Shown: piece by piece, positions 1 through 5,766 of the stretch
Layout of the letters: each line of letters starts with the position of its first letter
Numbering within the stretch: position 1 is the stretch's first letter
From: Methanobacteriota archaeon
GTDB lineage: Archaea > Thermoplasmatota > Poseidoniia > Poseidoniales > Poseidoniaceae
Length of the DNA: 5,783 nucleotides
Reading direction: 5' to 3'
NCBI GenBank assembly: GCA_002689565.1
Contig: NZGQ01000067.1
Coordinates: 2,381 to 8,163, forward strand
Made by a program: the position numbers and the translations under genes
Notes under the pieces: generated by a model
What the model was told of the DNA's origin: nothing
What the model saw: the letters and a program-made list of their open reading frames with translations, nothing else
Database searches by the model: none

Positions 1-1340
1 CCGGTATCATCGACCCATGACCATGAATTTATTCTGTCTTGAGGATCTTCTGTACCTGTTCCATCCAAAGTAACAATCGCTGTACCATCATCGCTTGCTT
101 TCAAGGATTGGTCTCCGCCTGCGTCAGGCTTTGGCGCGATAATCTCTACAGCATCTAGTGACAGAGCCAACATCAAATCCTCTTCTTCAACATCTAAGGC
201 TTGAACCTCGATTTCATCATTTAATGCATCAAGTAGATTACCTGCATCACTCAGTTCGCTGCTTTCAATGCCTGCCAACTCCTCTAGAGACACATTGTCA
301 CCGTACAATTCATCAGCATCGATTTCTATTGCTGGTGCTTCTGCCCAATCATCAATTGCTGTTTCCTCTTCAATCAAAGAAGTAGGTTCAGCTGTTGAAT
401 CAATTAGAACAACTGGTTCTGGGTCAGTGTAATCATTTTGATCGCTACCTGCAATCAACACAGAGGTTCCATCTCGATTTACTGAAACTTTTTCGACCAT
501 CCCTTGGGTTTCAACAGCCCATTGCATACCTTCTTGAGTTACGAAATGAAGATGAAACCAAGAACCTGCAAGGCACGAATCTCCTCGGTTGATTAAGGAA
601 TGAACAGGATGGCTTAATTCAGCAACTAGAACTTCATCGCGCATAATTCCGCCCATATCTAATCCCATCCACGGACCATCGATTGAGATAACTCTGCGAT
701 TTACGTCGAATCGCTTGATTAATTCTTCAGAATTCCAATGTTCAATCTCTAAGGCTTCCTCATCTCCTGGAACCAAACCATGACCCTCGCGAGCAACAAT
801 CAGAGTCGAACCATTCCATCCAATAGCAGTGATCCTTTCTCCAACCTCTCCCCTAATCGGTCTTTCCCAGTGCATTTCGCCATCATATGAGTATGTACTT
901 ACTTTACCAGATTCTGTTGCTATTGCAATCTTTGGACCTACTTTCGCAAAGAGTACTGAACTTTCACCAAGTTGGATTGAATCACCTGCAGAATTCACAA
1001 TATGAGCTCTACCAAGGCCATCGATTGCAACCGCATAATCTCCTTTACCAGAAATTGATTCTATGCCAGTTTCATGTACATTCGAGGAAATTTCTTTTCC
1101 ATCGCGGAAAATATGCAATGATTCACTAGTACCTACTGCTAAATCACCATACGGAAACTCATACATACTCGTGATTGAAGATATCGAAACCTCATCATCG
1201 CCAATTACCAATCTACCATCTACTTGCCCATAAGCGAGATTTATTCCACTTGAGACCGCAGTGATTCTAGCCGTTGCGCTGAACTTGTTTACAACCGGAA
1301 CTGTAAGCGCCATGTTATGAGCAGATAGGCCATCATTCAT
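1..1340 (-). CDS. Beta-propeller-like protein with acidic linker and PKD-like domain (partial, C-terminus beyond window)
   Basis: The minus strand is open from the ATG at 1340 to the window edge: 446 full codons and no stop. Residues about 15-312 contain repeated units of the type hydrophobic-strand, GD/DG turn, strand (for example around 36-50, 64-82, 99-121, 135-153, 286-298), as in WD40- or quinoprotein-like beta-propellers with perhaps six or seven blades. Residues about 313-400 are a strongly acidic, low-complexity linker rich in E, D, A and L. From about 403 the sequence (DAGGDQ, VTLDGTGTEDP, INSWSWVDD) resembles the start of a PKD/REJ-type immunoglobulin-like domain. There is no hydrophobic signal sequence at the N-terminus, which is odd for a PKD protein; a membrane anchor or more PKD domains could lie past the edge. 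The start overlaps the stop of the upstream ThiI-like gene (ATGA), implying translational coupling. Function is not recognised; a scaffold or binding role is inference only. The frame and start are convincing, the domain names less so. Confidence 0.85.
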   Translation of the reverse strand, partial: MNDGLSAHNMALTVPVVNKFSATARITAVSSGINLAYGQVDGRLVIGDDEVSISSITSMYEFPYGDLAVGTSESLHIFRDGKEISSNVHETGIESISGKGDYAVAIDGLGRAHIVNSAGDSIQLGESSVLFAKVGPKIAIATESGKVSTYSYDGEMHWERPIRGEVGERITAIGWNGSTLIVAREGHGLVPGDEEALEIEHWNSEELIKRFDVNRRVISIDGPWMGLDMGGIMRDEVLVAELSHPVHSLINRGDSCLAGSWFHLHFVTQEGMQWAVETQGMVEKVSVNRDGTSVLIAGSDQNDYTDPEPVVLIDSTAEPTSLIEEETAIDDWAEAPAIEIDADELYGDNVSLEELAGIESSELSDAGNLLDALNDEIEVQALDVEEEDLMLALSLDAVEIIAPKPDAGGDQSLKASDDGTAIVTLDGTGTEDPQDRINSWSWVDDT

Positions 1341-2263
1341 GATACCCATGCATCTAAGTTTGGCATACAAAGATGAAGGCTAGGCTCACGAATATGCTGT
1401 GACAAATCTTCAACTTCTTTCTTAGTCCAACCACATAATGGCTCCAATGTAGATAGTGGCACTGTTTTCACATCAGATTCTCTTCTCTCAATTAGAGATT
1501 CACCTTCCTCAACTGATAACCCAACTACTCCCCATGGATGTCTTTGCTTCTTCTTCCCATGCAAATCTATGATCTTGCTATTACGACCAAGGTGTGGATC
1601 CCATTTCCTCAAGATTTCAAGGAGTTCATCATCGCTACCCTCTACTGGTAAAACTCTCGATCCTCTTCGCATCACCAAGAATGATGAAAGCATTGACTCT
1701 TCATCCTTTATTCTACAAAGTACGTCGCCTTGAACTCCGGGTGGTAGTCCTCCTGCTGAAACAATTCTTTTACCTAAGATCCACACTTTTTCTGGTTCCA
1801 AAACCAATCTCACTCCAACGTCTGGATTGGAGAGGTTTACTGAAAGCGATGAGTCATGCTTGCACATGTAATGCCCGATTTGAGCACTATATTCTTGAGA
1901 GCGATAATTTCCTTTGGGACCTAATCGTTTTGTCTTCACACCAAAAGTCCGTTCTTTTCCTCGCAATGGGTCATCTTGTAAGATTGCTATTGCAACTGTT
2001 TCAGGATCAATATCTTGAGAGATAATTTTTGTAGGATCTATCGCAACTACTCCCAAAACATGGCACAACAAATTTTCTACTTCAGCAGAAGGTGAATCGC
2101 TAGTTACAACTTCCATCGACTTAATTCGATCTTCTATAATCGAAATTTTTCCCGCTATTGCAAGTCCTTCCATGTTTTTAGACAGTGCTCTTTGAAACTG
2201 ACGCCGAACAATTCGACTTTTCAATCCAAGCTCGCCATAGCGTAGAATCCAGGCATGCTGCAT
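1337..2263 (-). CDS. ThiI-like THUMP-domain protein with degenerate PP-loop
   Basis: Encodes 308 residues. The N-terminus (ILRYGELGLKS, residues 6-16) is the hallmark of the ferredoxin-like domain of ThiI, the tRNA 4-thiouridine-8 sulfurtransferase. Residues about 60-165 fit a THUMP RNA-binding domain (FGVKTKR at 107-113, NPDVGVRLVLEPEKVWI at 146-162). GGLPPGVQG (171-179) is the typical ThiI junction into the PP-loop ATPase domain, followed by a matching strand and FLVMRRG (195-201). The ATP-binding SGGxDS motif expected between them is replaced by KDEES. Further on, PLSTLEPLCGWTKKEVEDLS (269-288) resembles the late ThiI segment PxxRPLxGxDKxEI, so about 90 residues of the usual catalytic domain are missing. 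There is no rhodanese domain. The reading frame is intact, so this looks like a maintained pseudoenzyme rather than a decayed gene. It starts 9 nt after purF and overlaps the next gene by ATGA. tRNA binding is likely from the family; thiolation activity is unlikely. Confidence 0.85.
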   Translation of the reverse strand: MQHAWILRYGELGLKSRIVRRQFQRALSKNMEGLAIAGKISIIEDRIKSMEVVTSDSPSAEVENLLCHVLGVVAIDPTKIISQDIDPETVAIAILQDDPLRGKERTFGVKTKRLGPKGNYRSQEYSAQIGHYMCKHDSSLSVNLSNPDVGVRLVLEPEKVWILGKRIVSAGGLPPGVQGDVLCRIKDEESMLSSFLVMRRGSRVLPVEGSDDELLEILRKWDPHLGRNSKIIDLHGKKKQRHPWGVVGLSVEEGESLIERRESDVKTVPLSTLEPLCGWTKKEVEDLSQHIREPSLHLCMPNLDAWVS

Positions 2264-2272
2264 TAAATCATC

Positions 2273-3802
2273 TCACTCATCATTATGCATACCGATGGTG
2301 CCGTCGGAATGTGTTGTTGCGTTTTTGGCTGAATCATTCCTAGCCGCTTCTAATGCGTCTAAATACTCCTGAGTGACATTTCCAGCAACATATTCTCCGT
2401 TGAAACAACTAGTATCCCATGATTGTTCTCCGTTAATACTTGTGACTTCGATTAAATCTTCAAGCGTTTGATAAAACAATTTGTCAGCACCAATCACATC
2501 GCCAATCTCATCAATTGATTTTCCATTTGCAATAAATTCAGTAACTGCAGGCATATCTATGCCGTATACGTTTGGATGTCTTACGGGAGGTGCTGCTGAA
2601 GCAAAGTAGACTTTTTTTGCTCCAACTTCTCTCGCCATTTCCACAATTTGAGCAGATGTTGTACCCCTTACGATAGAATCATCTACAAGAATTACATTCT
2701 TACCTTTAAACTCATGTGGAATTGCGTTTAGTTTCCTTCTCACGGACTTCTTTCTCATCGCTTGTCCAGGCATAATGAATGTACGACCAATATATCGATT
2801 CTTTACGAAACCTTCTCGATATTCCACACCCAATGTTCCAGCCATCTGTAAAGCTGCATATCGACCAGAATCAGGTACTGGAATCACTGCATCGATATCA
2901 TGATCTGGGAATTGTTCAAGAATCCTCTCAGCTAGACGCTGTCCTTGATTTAATCTTGCTTGGTATACTGAAATACCATCAATAATTGAATCGGGTCTGG
3001 AGAAATATACGTGTTCGAAAATACATGGTGAATGGTGAGTCTCCTCAGCACATTGTTTGGAAAAGAATTGGCCGGTAGAAGACAAGAATATCGCTTCTCC
3101 TGGTTCTACATCTCGTACAACCTCGAAACCGAGAGCGTGTATTGCTACAGATTCGCTAGCAACTACCCATTCGGTTTCCCCTTCGACCTCTCTACTTCCA
3201 AATATCAGAGGCCTTATGCCATTAGGATCTCTAAATGCAAGAATACCGTATCCAGAAATCAATGCAACACAAGCATATCCTCCTGAAATTTGTTTGTGTA
3301 GGGCGGAGACTGATGAGAAAATCGTATTTACATCAACATGTAATTCTCCATTTATGTCCAAATTGTGAGTGCGGGAATGTAATTCCATTGCGAGTAAATT
3401 CAACAATAATTCTGAATCTGAGGTTGTATTTACGTGTCTTCTGTGTGATTTAACTAGCAAAGATTTGATTTCATTAGCGTTGGTTAAGTTACCATTGTGG
3501 GCCAATGACAAACCAAATGGATAATTCACGTAAAACGGCTGAGCCTCTGCAGCAGATGATGATCCAGCTGTTGGATAACGTACATGACCGATTCCAATTG
3601 AACCTACTAAATTCTGCATGTGTCTTTTGAAGAAGACATCTTTTACCAAACCGTTTGATTTTCGCAAGTGATATTTGCCCTCATGTTCAGTCATGATTCC
3701 AGCAGCGTCTTGACCACGATGTTGTAAGACAGTAAGTCCGTCATACAGTAATTGATTGATATGATAGCCACGCCTTCCCACGAGACCGATTATGCCACAC
3801 AT
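2273..3802 (-). CDS. purF: Amidophosphoribosyltransferase (glutamine PRPP amidotransferase)
   Basis: Catalyses the first committed step of purine synthesis in the cytoplasm: PRPP plus glutamine to 5-phosphoribosylamine. The ATG at 3802 is chosen because it places the catalytic cysteine at position 2 (MCGIIGLVG), to be exposed when Met is removed; the longer frame would begin at a GTG at 3829 and add nine residues. The protein is 509 residues, close to the 505 of the E. coli enzyme. The Ntn glutaminase domain (about 2-235) shows LQHRGQDAAG, HVRYPTAG with the glutamine-binding Arg, and AHNGNLTNA. The phosphoribosyltransferase domain (about 260-460) has the PRPP loop VILVDDSIVRGTTS (370-383). 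Cysteines for the Bacillus-type Fe-S cluster are not all present (for example HPNVYG where Bacillus has HPCFYG). Motifs such as FIMPGQ, KKSVRRKLNA and the C-terminal FNGEYV and MHND closely match enterobacterial PurF, suggesting bacterial origin. It lies 65 nt after rpl37e, probably cotranscribed. Confidence 0.97.
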   Translation of the reverse strand: MCGIIGLVGRRGYHINQLLYDGLTVLQHRGQDAAGIMTEHEGKYHLRKSNGLVKDVFFKRHMQNLVGSIGIGHVRYPTAGSSSAAEAQPFYVNYPFGLSLAHNGNLTNANEIKSLLVKSHRRHVNTTSDSELLLNLLAMELHSRTHNLDINGELHVDVNTIFSSVSALHKQISGGYACVALISGYGILAFRDPNGIRPLIFGSREVEGETEWVVASESVAIHALGFEVVRDVEPGEAIFLSSTGQFFSKQCAEETHHSPCIFEHVYFSRPDSIIDGISVYQARLNQGQRLAERILEQFPDHDIDAVIPVPDSGRYAALQMAGTLGVEYREGFVKNRYIGRTFIMPGQAMRKKSVRRKLNAIPHEFKGKNVILVDDSIVRGTTSAQIVEMAREVGAKKVYFASAAPPVRHPNVYGIDMPAVTEFIANGKSIDEIGDVIGADKLFYQTLEDLIEVTSINGEQSWDTSCFNGEYVAGNVTQEYLDALEAARNDSAKNATTHSDGTIGMHNDE

Positions 3803-3867
3803 ATGTCTCGCCCGAACAAATCTAATCACAGGGACTTTACAGGCCTTTCCCTACATCACGAGTTTAT

Positions 3868-4041
3868 TCAGGGGCGGTGAGTTTTCTTTGACCAGCCAAA
3901 AGAGCGCATCTTCGATGTTGCTCCATATCCACAAGAAGAACATACTCCTTTTTGCTTGTGAAAGGAATTTCTACCACAGCGACGGCATCGGATATGGGTG
4001 GTCTTTTGCCTCTTACCCATGGACGGAGTACCCTTGGACAT
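3868..4041 (-). CDS. rpl37e: Large-subunit ribosomal protein L37e (eL37)
   Basis: A 57-residue basic protein of the archaeal/eukaryotic large ribosomal subunit that binds 23S rRNA through a zinc ribbon. It begins [13 protein letters not shown], the standard L37e N-terminus, then HIRCRRCG and GVCSSCGYG. All four zinc cysteines are present at residues 19, 22, 34 and 37 with the family spacing C-x2-C-x11-C-x2-C. It ends in a basic tail, [12 protein letters not shown]. The start at 4041 is supported by homology and by a GGTGAT Shine-Dalgarno site three bases upstream; the frame extends 14 codons further to a TTG but those residues are not part of the family. A TATA-like box lies about 39 nt upstream, so the gene probably heads its own transcription unit with purF downstream. 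From memory, rpl37e next to purF is also seen in other euryarchaea. Confidence 0.96.
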   Translation of the reverse strand: MSKGTPSMGKRQKTTHIRCRRCGRNSFHKQKGVCSSCGYGATSKMRSFGWSKKTHRP

Positions 4042-4044
4042 GAT

Positions 4045-4050
4045 ATCACC
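4045..4050 (-). promoter_or_regulatory. Shine-Dalgarno site of rpl37e
   Basis: GGTGAT on the minus strand, followed by ATC and the ATG at 4041. It decides in favour of this start over the 14-codon upstream extension. Confidence 0.8.
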
Positions 4051-4071
4051 TAACGGCTGGGCCACCGGCCC
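4049..4071 (-). other. GC-rich hairpin / tRNA-5'-end-like segment upstream of rpl37e
   Basis: The minus strand contains GGGCC-GGT-GGCCC (4071-4059), a perfect five-pair stem with a three-base loop, continuing into AGCCGTTAGG. The whole 23-nt segment reads like the acceptor strand and D-arm start of an archaeal tRNA, but no complementary 3' half follows because coding sequence begins at 4041. It may be only a leader or promoter-proximal structure. Confidence 0.3.
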
Positions 4072-4075
4072 TCCC

Positions 4076-4084
4076 TTTATCAAA
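4076..4084 (-). promoter_or_regulatory. Possible TATA box of rpl37e
   Basis: TTTGATAAA on the minus strand is centred 39 nt upstream of the rpl37e ATG. An archaeal start site about 26 nt downstream would leave a leader of roughly 13 nt that includes the GGTGAT site. This is a motif-and-spacing inference; the stretch just after the membrane gene stop is T-rich (TTCTCTTTT), which could end the upstream transcript. Confidence 0.4.
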
Positions 4085-4103
4085 CCGACGGGTCAAAAGA
4101 GAA

Positions 4104-4556
4104 TTACTCTTCCTCGAAAAGTAATCGCCTTTCTCGTCCTGTTATCATCGCAAATGTCATACCAAAAGCAAGTAATGAGGCTAGGAACATCGCAGTACCA
4201 CTCACAAGTAAATTAACTACGTTCGAGAGCATTTGCGCTCTCAAACCACTATTAGCTTCCAAAAGCAGATCATCATAAGAAATCAAAGCCCAAGAAATTC
4301 CGATTCCAACTGCTAAAGCAAATGTCATTCCGACGAAGGGGGCAAGCGGCCTGTGTCTAGAGTCAGCGTAGAAGAACAAATTACCTATCAGGATTATTCC
4401 CATCACAACATATGAAGTTAACACGGCATTGCCAAACCTCTTGAAAGATTCTTGATGGAAATCACTATCAAAAGAAAGAGCTATTGCAACTAAAACAAGT
4501 ATTGGCAATATCGCCGCTAGTGCTAATAATTTCCATGATGATGTTGATTGCTTCAT
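4104..4556 (-). CDS. Predicted four-pass membrane protein, function unknown
   Basis: Encodes 150 residues and is not recognised as a known family. Four hydrophobic segments are seen at about 9-29, 44-63, 71-93 and 112-138. Charges (K2, K9; SRHR at 66-69; RERR at 141-144) suggest both ends are cytoplasmic, with two outward loops that are mainly acidic or neutral. The tail ends in EEE. The start at 4556 overlaps the stop of the upstream 7-TM gene by ATGA, and a full GGAGGTGA Shine-Dalgarno site sits six bases upstream inside that gene, so translation should be both coupled and strongly initiated. This supports a joint role with the 7-TM protein, for example as subunits of one membrane complex, but no motif shows what it does. 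The gene ends 62 nt before rpl37e. Confidence 0.85.
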   Translation of the reverse strand: MKQSTSSWKLLALAAILPILVLVAIALSFDSDFHQESFKRFGNAVLTSYVVMGIILIGNLFFYADSRHRPLAPFVGMTFALAVGIGISWALISYDDLLLEANSGLRAQMLSNVVNLLVSGTAMFLASLLAFGMTFAMITGRERRLLFEEE

Positions 4557-5371
4557 TCTTCCTCACCTCCTATGTGTGATATCGCCAAAGAAACAACATG
4601 CTTGATTTCATCTTCAGAAGGAGGCGAGGTGTTTTCAGGCAATGGAAGCGACTTTTCATATGCCCATATTACAATTGCAAATGCAGTGATTGCAAGTGAA
4701 ATACCAACTAACGTACCAATAATGTCTGCAAGAGAGAGCCAGAGGTAATCCCGGAATTCATCTGCTGATGTGTGATAACCGTCGAAGATCATTGCATACA
4801 AAGCGATTCCAGCCATGATTACAGAGGTTATAGCCAGTTTAACCGCTTCATTGAAACGGTCATCTCCGTATGAGATTAGGCCAACGGATGCTACACAACA
4901 CATAGATGTTGAAAATATCAAGAATGTAGGCCAAAATACAATCCAGTAAGGATTGATTTCTCCATCTCTCCAAAGGGGTGTAAAACTATACCAGTGCATC
5001 AAACAGAAAATCACCAATGAGAATAAAACCGCAACAAATCCACTCCATCTAGCAGTTGGATCTAATCTTCCAACAGGCACATTTCCACCAAAAATCATTC
5101 CGTGAACTCCGTACAGTAAAAGGAACGACGGAGCCAAAATTGACAGAAGAAGATGCCCGCTGGCTGATGAATCAGAGGAAGGGACTGTCCAGGAAGATGC
5201 CAAAACTAACAATAATCCTACAGCCGAGATTACCTTGCCAAGGGTTTTTGCCTTACCGCTAATCAAGAACCACATTCCAAGAGGGATTAAACACAATGGA
5301 ATCCAAAACCAAATTGCCGCTTCCAGCATCTGATTCATAGTACACTCGGCGACACTATAACTTATGAACAT
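4553..5371 (-). CDS. Predicted seven-pass membrane protein, function unknown
   Basis: Encodes 272 residues from the ATG at 5371. Seven hydrophobic segments are visible at about 20-37, 45-62, 73-94, 109-130, 142-167, 175-196 and 209-236. Positive charges in SGKAKTLGK (38-46) and around R102/R108 suggest the N-terminus is outside and the 36-residue acidic C-terminal tail inside. There is no lysine in the last helix, so a rhodopsin is not supported, and no transporter signature was seen. The start is uncertain: a GTG at 5374 directly precedes the chosen ATG, while an ATG at 5338 (MNQMLEAAIW) would give a 261-residue protein beginning just before the first helix; a TATA-like AT-rich stretch about 24 nt upstream of 5338 would fit leaderless transcription. 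Its last codons carry the Shine-Dalgarno site of the following membrane gene. It is divergent from rpl44e. Confidence 0.82.
   Translation of the reverse strand: MFISYSVAECTMNQMLEAAIWFWIPLCLIPLGMWFLISGKAKTLGKVISAVGLLLVLASSWTVPSSDSSASGHLLLSILAPSFLLLYGVHGMIFGGNVPVGRLDPTARWSGFVAVLFSLVIFCLMHWYSFTPLWRDGEINPYWIVFWPTFLIFSTSMCCVASVGLISYGDDRFNEAVKLAITSVIMAGIALYAMIFDGYHTSADEFRDYLWLSLADIIGTLVGISLAITAFAIVIWAYEKSLPLPENTSPPSEDEIKHVVSLAISHIGGEEE
4563..4570 (-). promoter_or_regulatory. Shine-Dalgarno site of the 4-TM membrane gene, embedded in upstream CDS
   Basis: The minus strand reads GGAGGTGA, a full match to the archaeal anti-Shine-Dalgarno sequence, six bases before the ATG at 4556. It lies inside the last codons of the 7-TM gene, where it encodes Gly-Gly-Glu. 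It fixes the start of the downstream gene. Confidence 0.9.
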
Positions 5372-5427
5372 CACCGGTAATCTTGCCCTCAGTATGCTGA
5401 TTCACCATTTTTAGCAATCCGTCACCA

Positions 5428-5435
5428 CTAAATAG
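5428..5435 (+). promoter_or_regulatory. Possible TATA box of rpl44e-rps27e
   Basis: CTAAATAG is centred about 39 nt upstream of the rpl44e ATG, the same distance as the TATA-like box of rpl37e. A start site about 26 nt downstream would give a short leader containing the Shine-Dalgarno site. Confidence 0.4.
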
Positions 5436-5461
5436 AGGACTCTTGTGGCCCGAATGCTCAA

Positions 5462-5467
5462 GGTGAT
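5462..5467 (+). promoter_or_regulatory. Shine-Dalgarno site of rpl44e
   Basis: GGTGAT followed by ACC and the ATG at 5471. The motif and spacing are the same as at rpl37e and support the first ATG rather than the internal one at codon 4. Confidence 0.8.
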
Positions 5468-5470
5468 ACC

Positions 5471-5755
5471 ATGGTAAAGATGCCACGTCAAGTAAAGCGC
5501 TACAGCCCTAGTGCGGGTAAGCACACTATGCACACTGTAGAGCGTGTCAAAAAGAGGCGCGCTAGTGAGTTAAAATGGGGTCAACGCCGTTTCCGTAAGG
5601 TTATGGCTGGATACCGTGGTTTCCCACGTCCAAAGCCTGATGGCCGAGAAAAGCCAACAAAGCGCGTCAACATACTATTCCGTTGTACTGAAACCGGCAA
5701 AGCACACTATGCTCCATGCCAACGTGCTAAAAAATTCGAGCTCGTAGACAACTGA
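5471..5755 (+). CDS. rpl44e: Large-subunit ribosomal protein L44e (eL42), zinc ligands mostly lost
   Basis: A 94-residue basic protein of the archaeal/eukaryotic large subunit, located near the ribosomal E site in family members. Recognised from MPRQVKRYSP, GKHTMHTVERVKK, GYRGFPRPKP (47-56), KPTKRV (61-66), FRCTETGKAH (70-79) and the terminal RAKKFELV. Typical archaeal L44e has a zinc ribbon with YCPxC near residue 12 and RCTECG near 72. Here the equivalent positions are S12, A15, C72 and T75, so only one of the four ligands remains; C83 is an extra cysteine. The start at 5471 follows a GGTGAT site by three bases, the same spacing as rpl37e. The length is normal and the frame intact, so it should still be a functional ribosomal protein without bound zinc. 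It is followed 11 nt later by rps27e. Confidence 0.96.
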   Translation: MVKMPRQVKRYSPSAGKHTMHTVERVKKRRASELKWGQRRFRKVMAGYRGFPRPKPDGREKPTKRVNILFRCTETGKAHYAPCQRAKKFELVDN

Positions 5756-5760
5756 GGTGA
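5754..5760 (+). promoter_or_regulatory. Shine-Dalgarno site of rps27e
   Basis: GAGGTGA overlaps the last two bases of the rpl44e stop codon and lies six bases before the ATG at 5767. It marks the last visible ATG as a true start. Confidence 0.8.
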
Positions 5761-5766
5761 ACAAAA

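Larger units (their letters stand above)
5372..5470. promoter_or_regulatory. Divergent intergenic promoter region
   Basis: This 99-nt stretch separates the minus-strand membrane genes from plus-strand rpl44e and must hold promoters in both directions. Besides the rpl44e box, the minus strand has TAAAAAT at 5407-5413, about 39 nt before the ATG at 5371, a candidate TATA element. TCACC occurs three times (5371-5375, 5402-5406, 5422-5426), reading as GGTGA on the minus strand; whether this is chance or an operator-like repeat cannot be told here. Confidence 0.5.

Noticed and set aside
158..1129. Three short plus-strand frames opposite the propeller gene.
   Set aside because: Their His/Leu/Gln-rich translations are typical of antisense shadows of Asp/Glu/Ser-rich coding sequence, and the minus strand is one continuous frame here.
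1594..2025. 143-codon open frame on the plus strand opposite the ThiI-like gene.
   Set aside because: It is antisense to a gene with clear family motifs, and its translation is a low-complexity Leu/Phe-rich shadow with no recognisable domain.
1337..2263. The ThiI-like gene as a frameshifted or truncated pseudogene.
   Set aside because: The frame is intact over 308 codons, late ThiI-like motifs remain in the same frame, and both ends are packed tightly against neighbours.
3803..3829. Nine-residue N-terminal extension of PurF from a GTG codon, possibly a propeptide.
   Set aside because: The ATG at 3802 puts the catalytic cysteine directly after Met as in the E. coli-type enzymes this protein resembles; a GTG start without a good Shine-Dalgarno site is less likely.
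3830..3852. Inverted repeat AGGGA/TCCCT with a 13-base loop between rpl37e and purF, possibly a terminator or attenuator.
   Set aside because: The stem is only five pairs with no following T-run; this is within what chance gives in 65 bases.
4042..4083. Fourteen-codon upstream extension of L37e from a TTG.
   Set aside because: The added residues are outside the family, and the internal ATG has a well-placed GGTGAT site.
5355..5408. Minus-strand 17-codon mini-ORF (MVNQHTEGKI...) overlapping the start of the 7-TM gene, possibly a leader peptide.
   Set aside because: There is no regulatory codon run and no well-spaced Shine-Dalgarno site, and its ATG falls inside the candidate TATA element.
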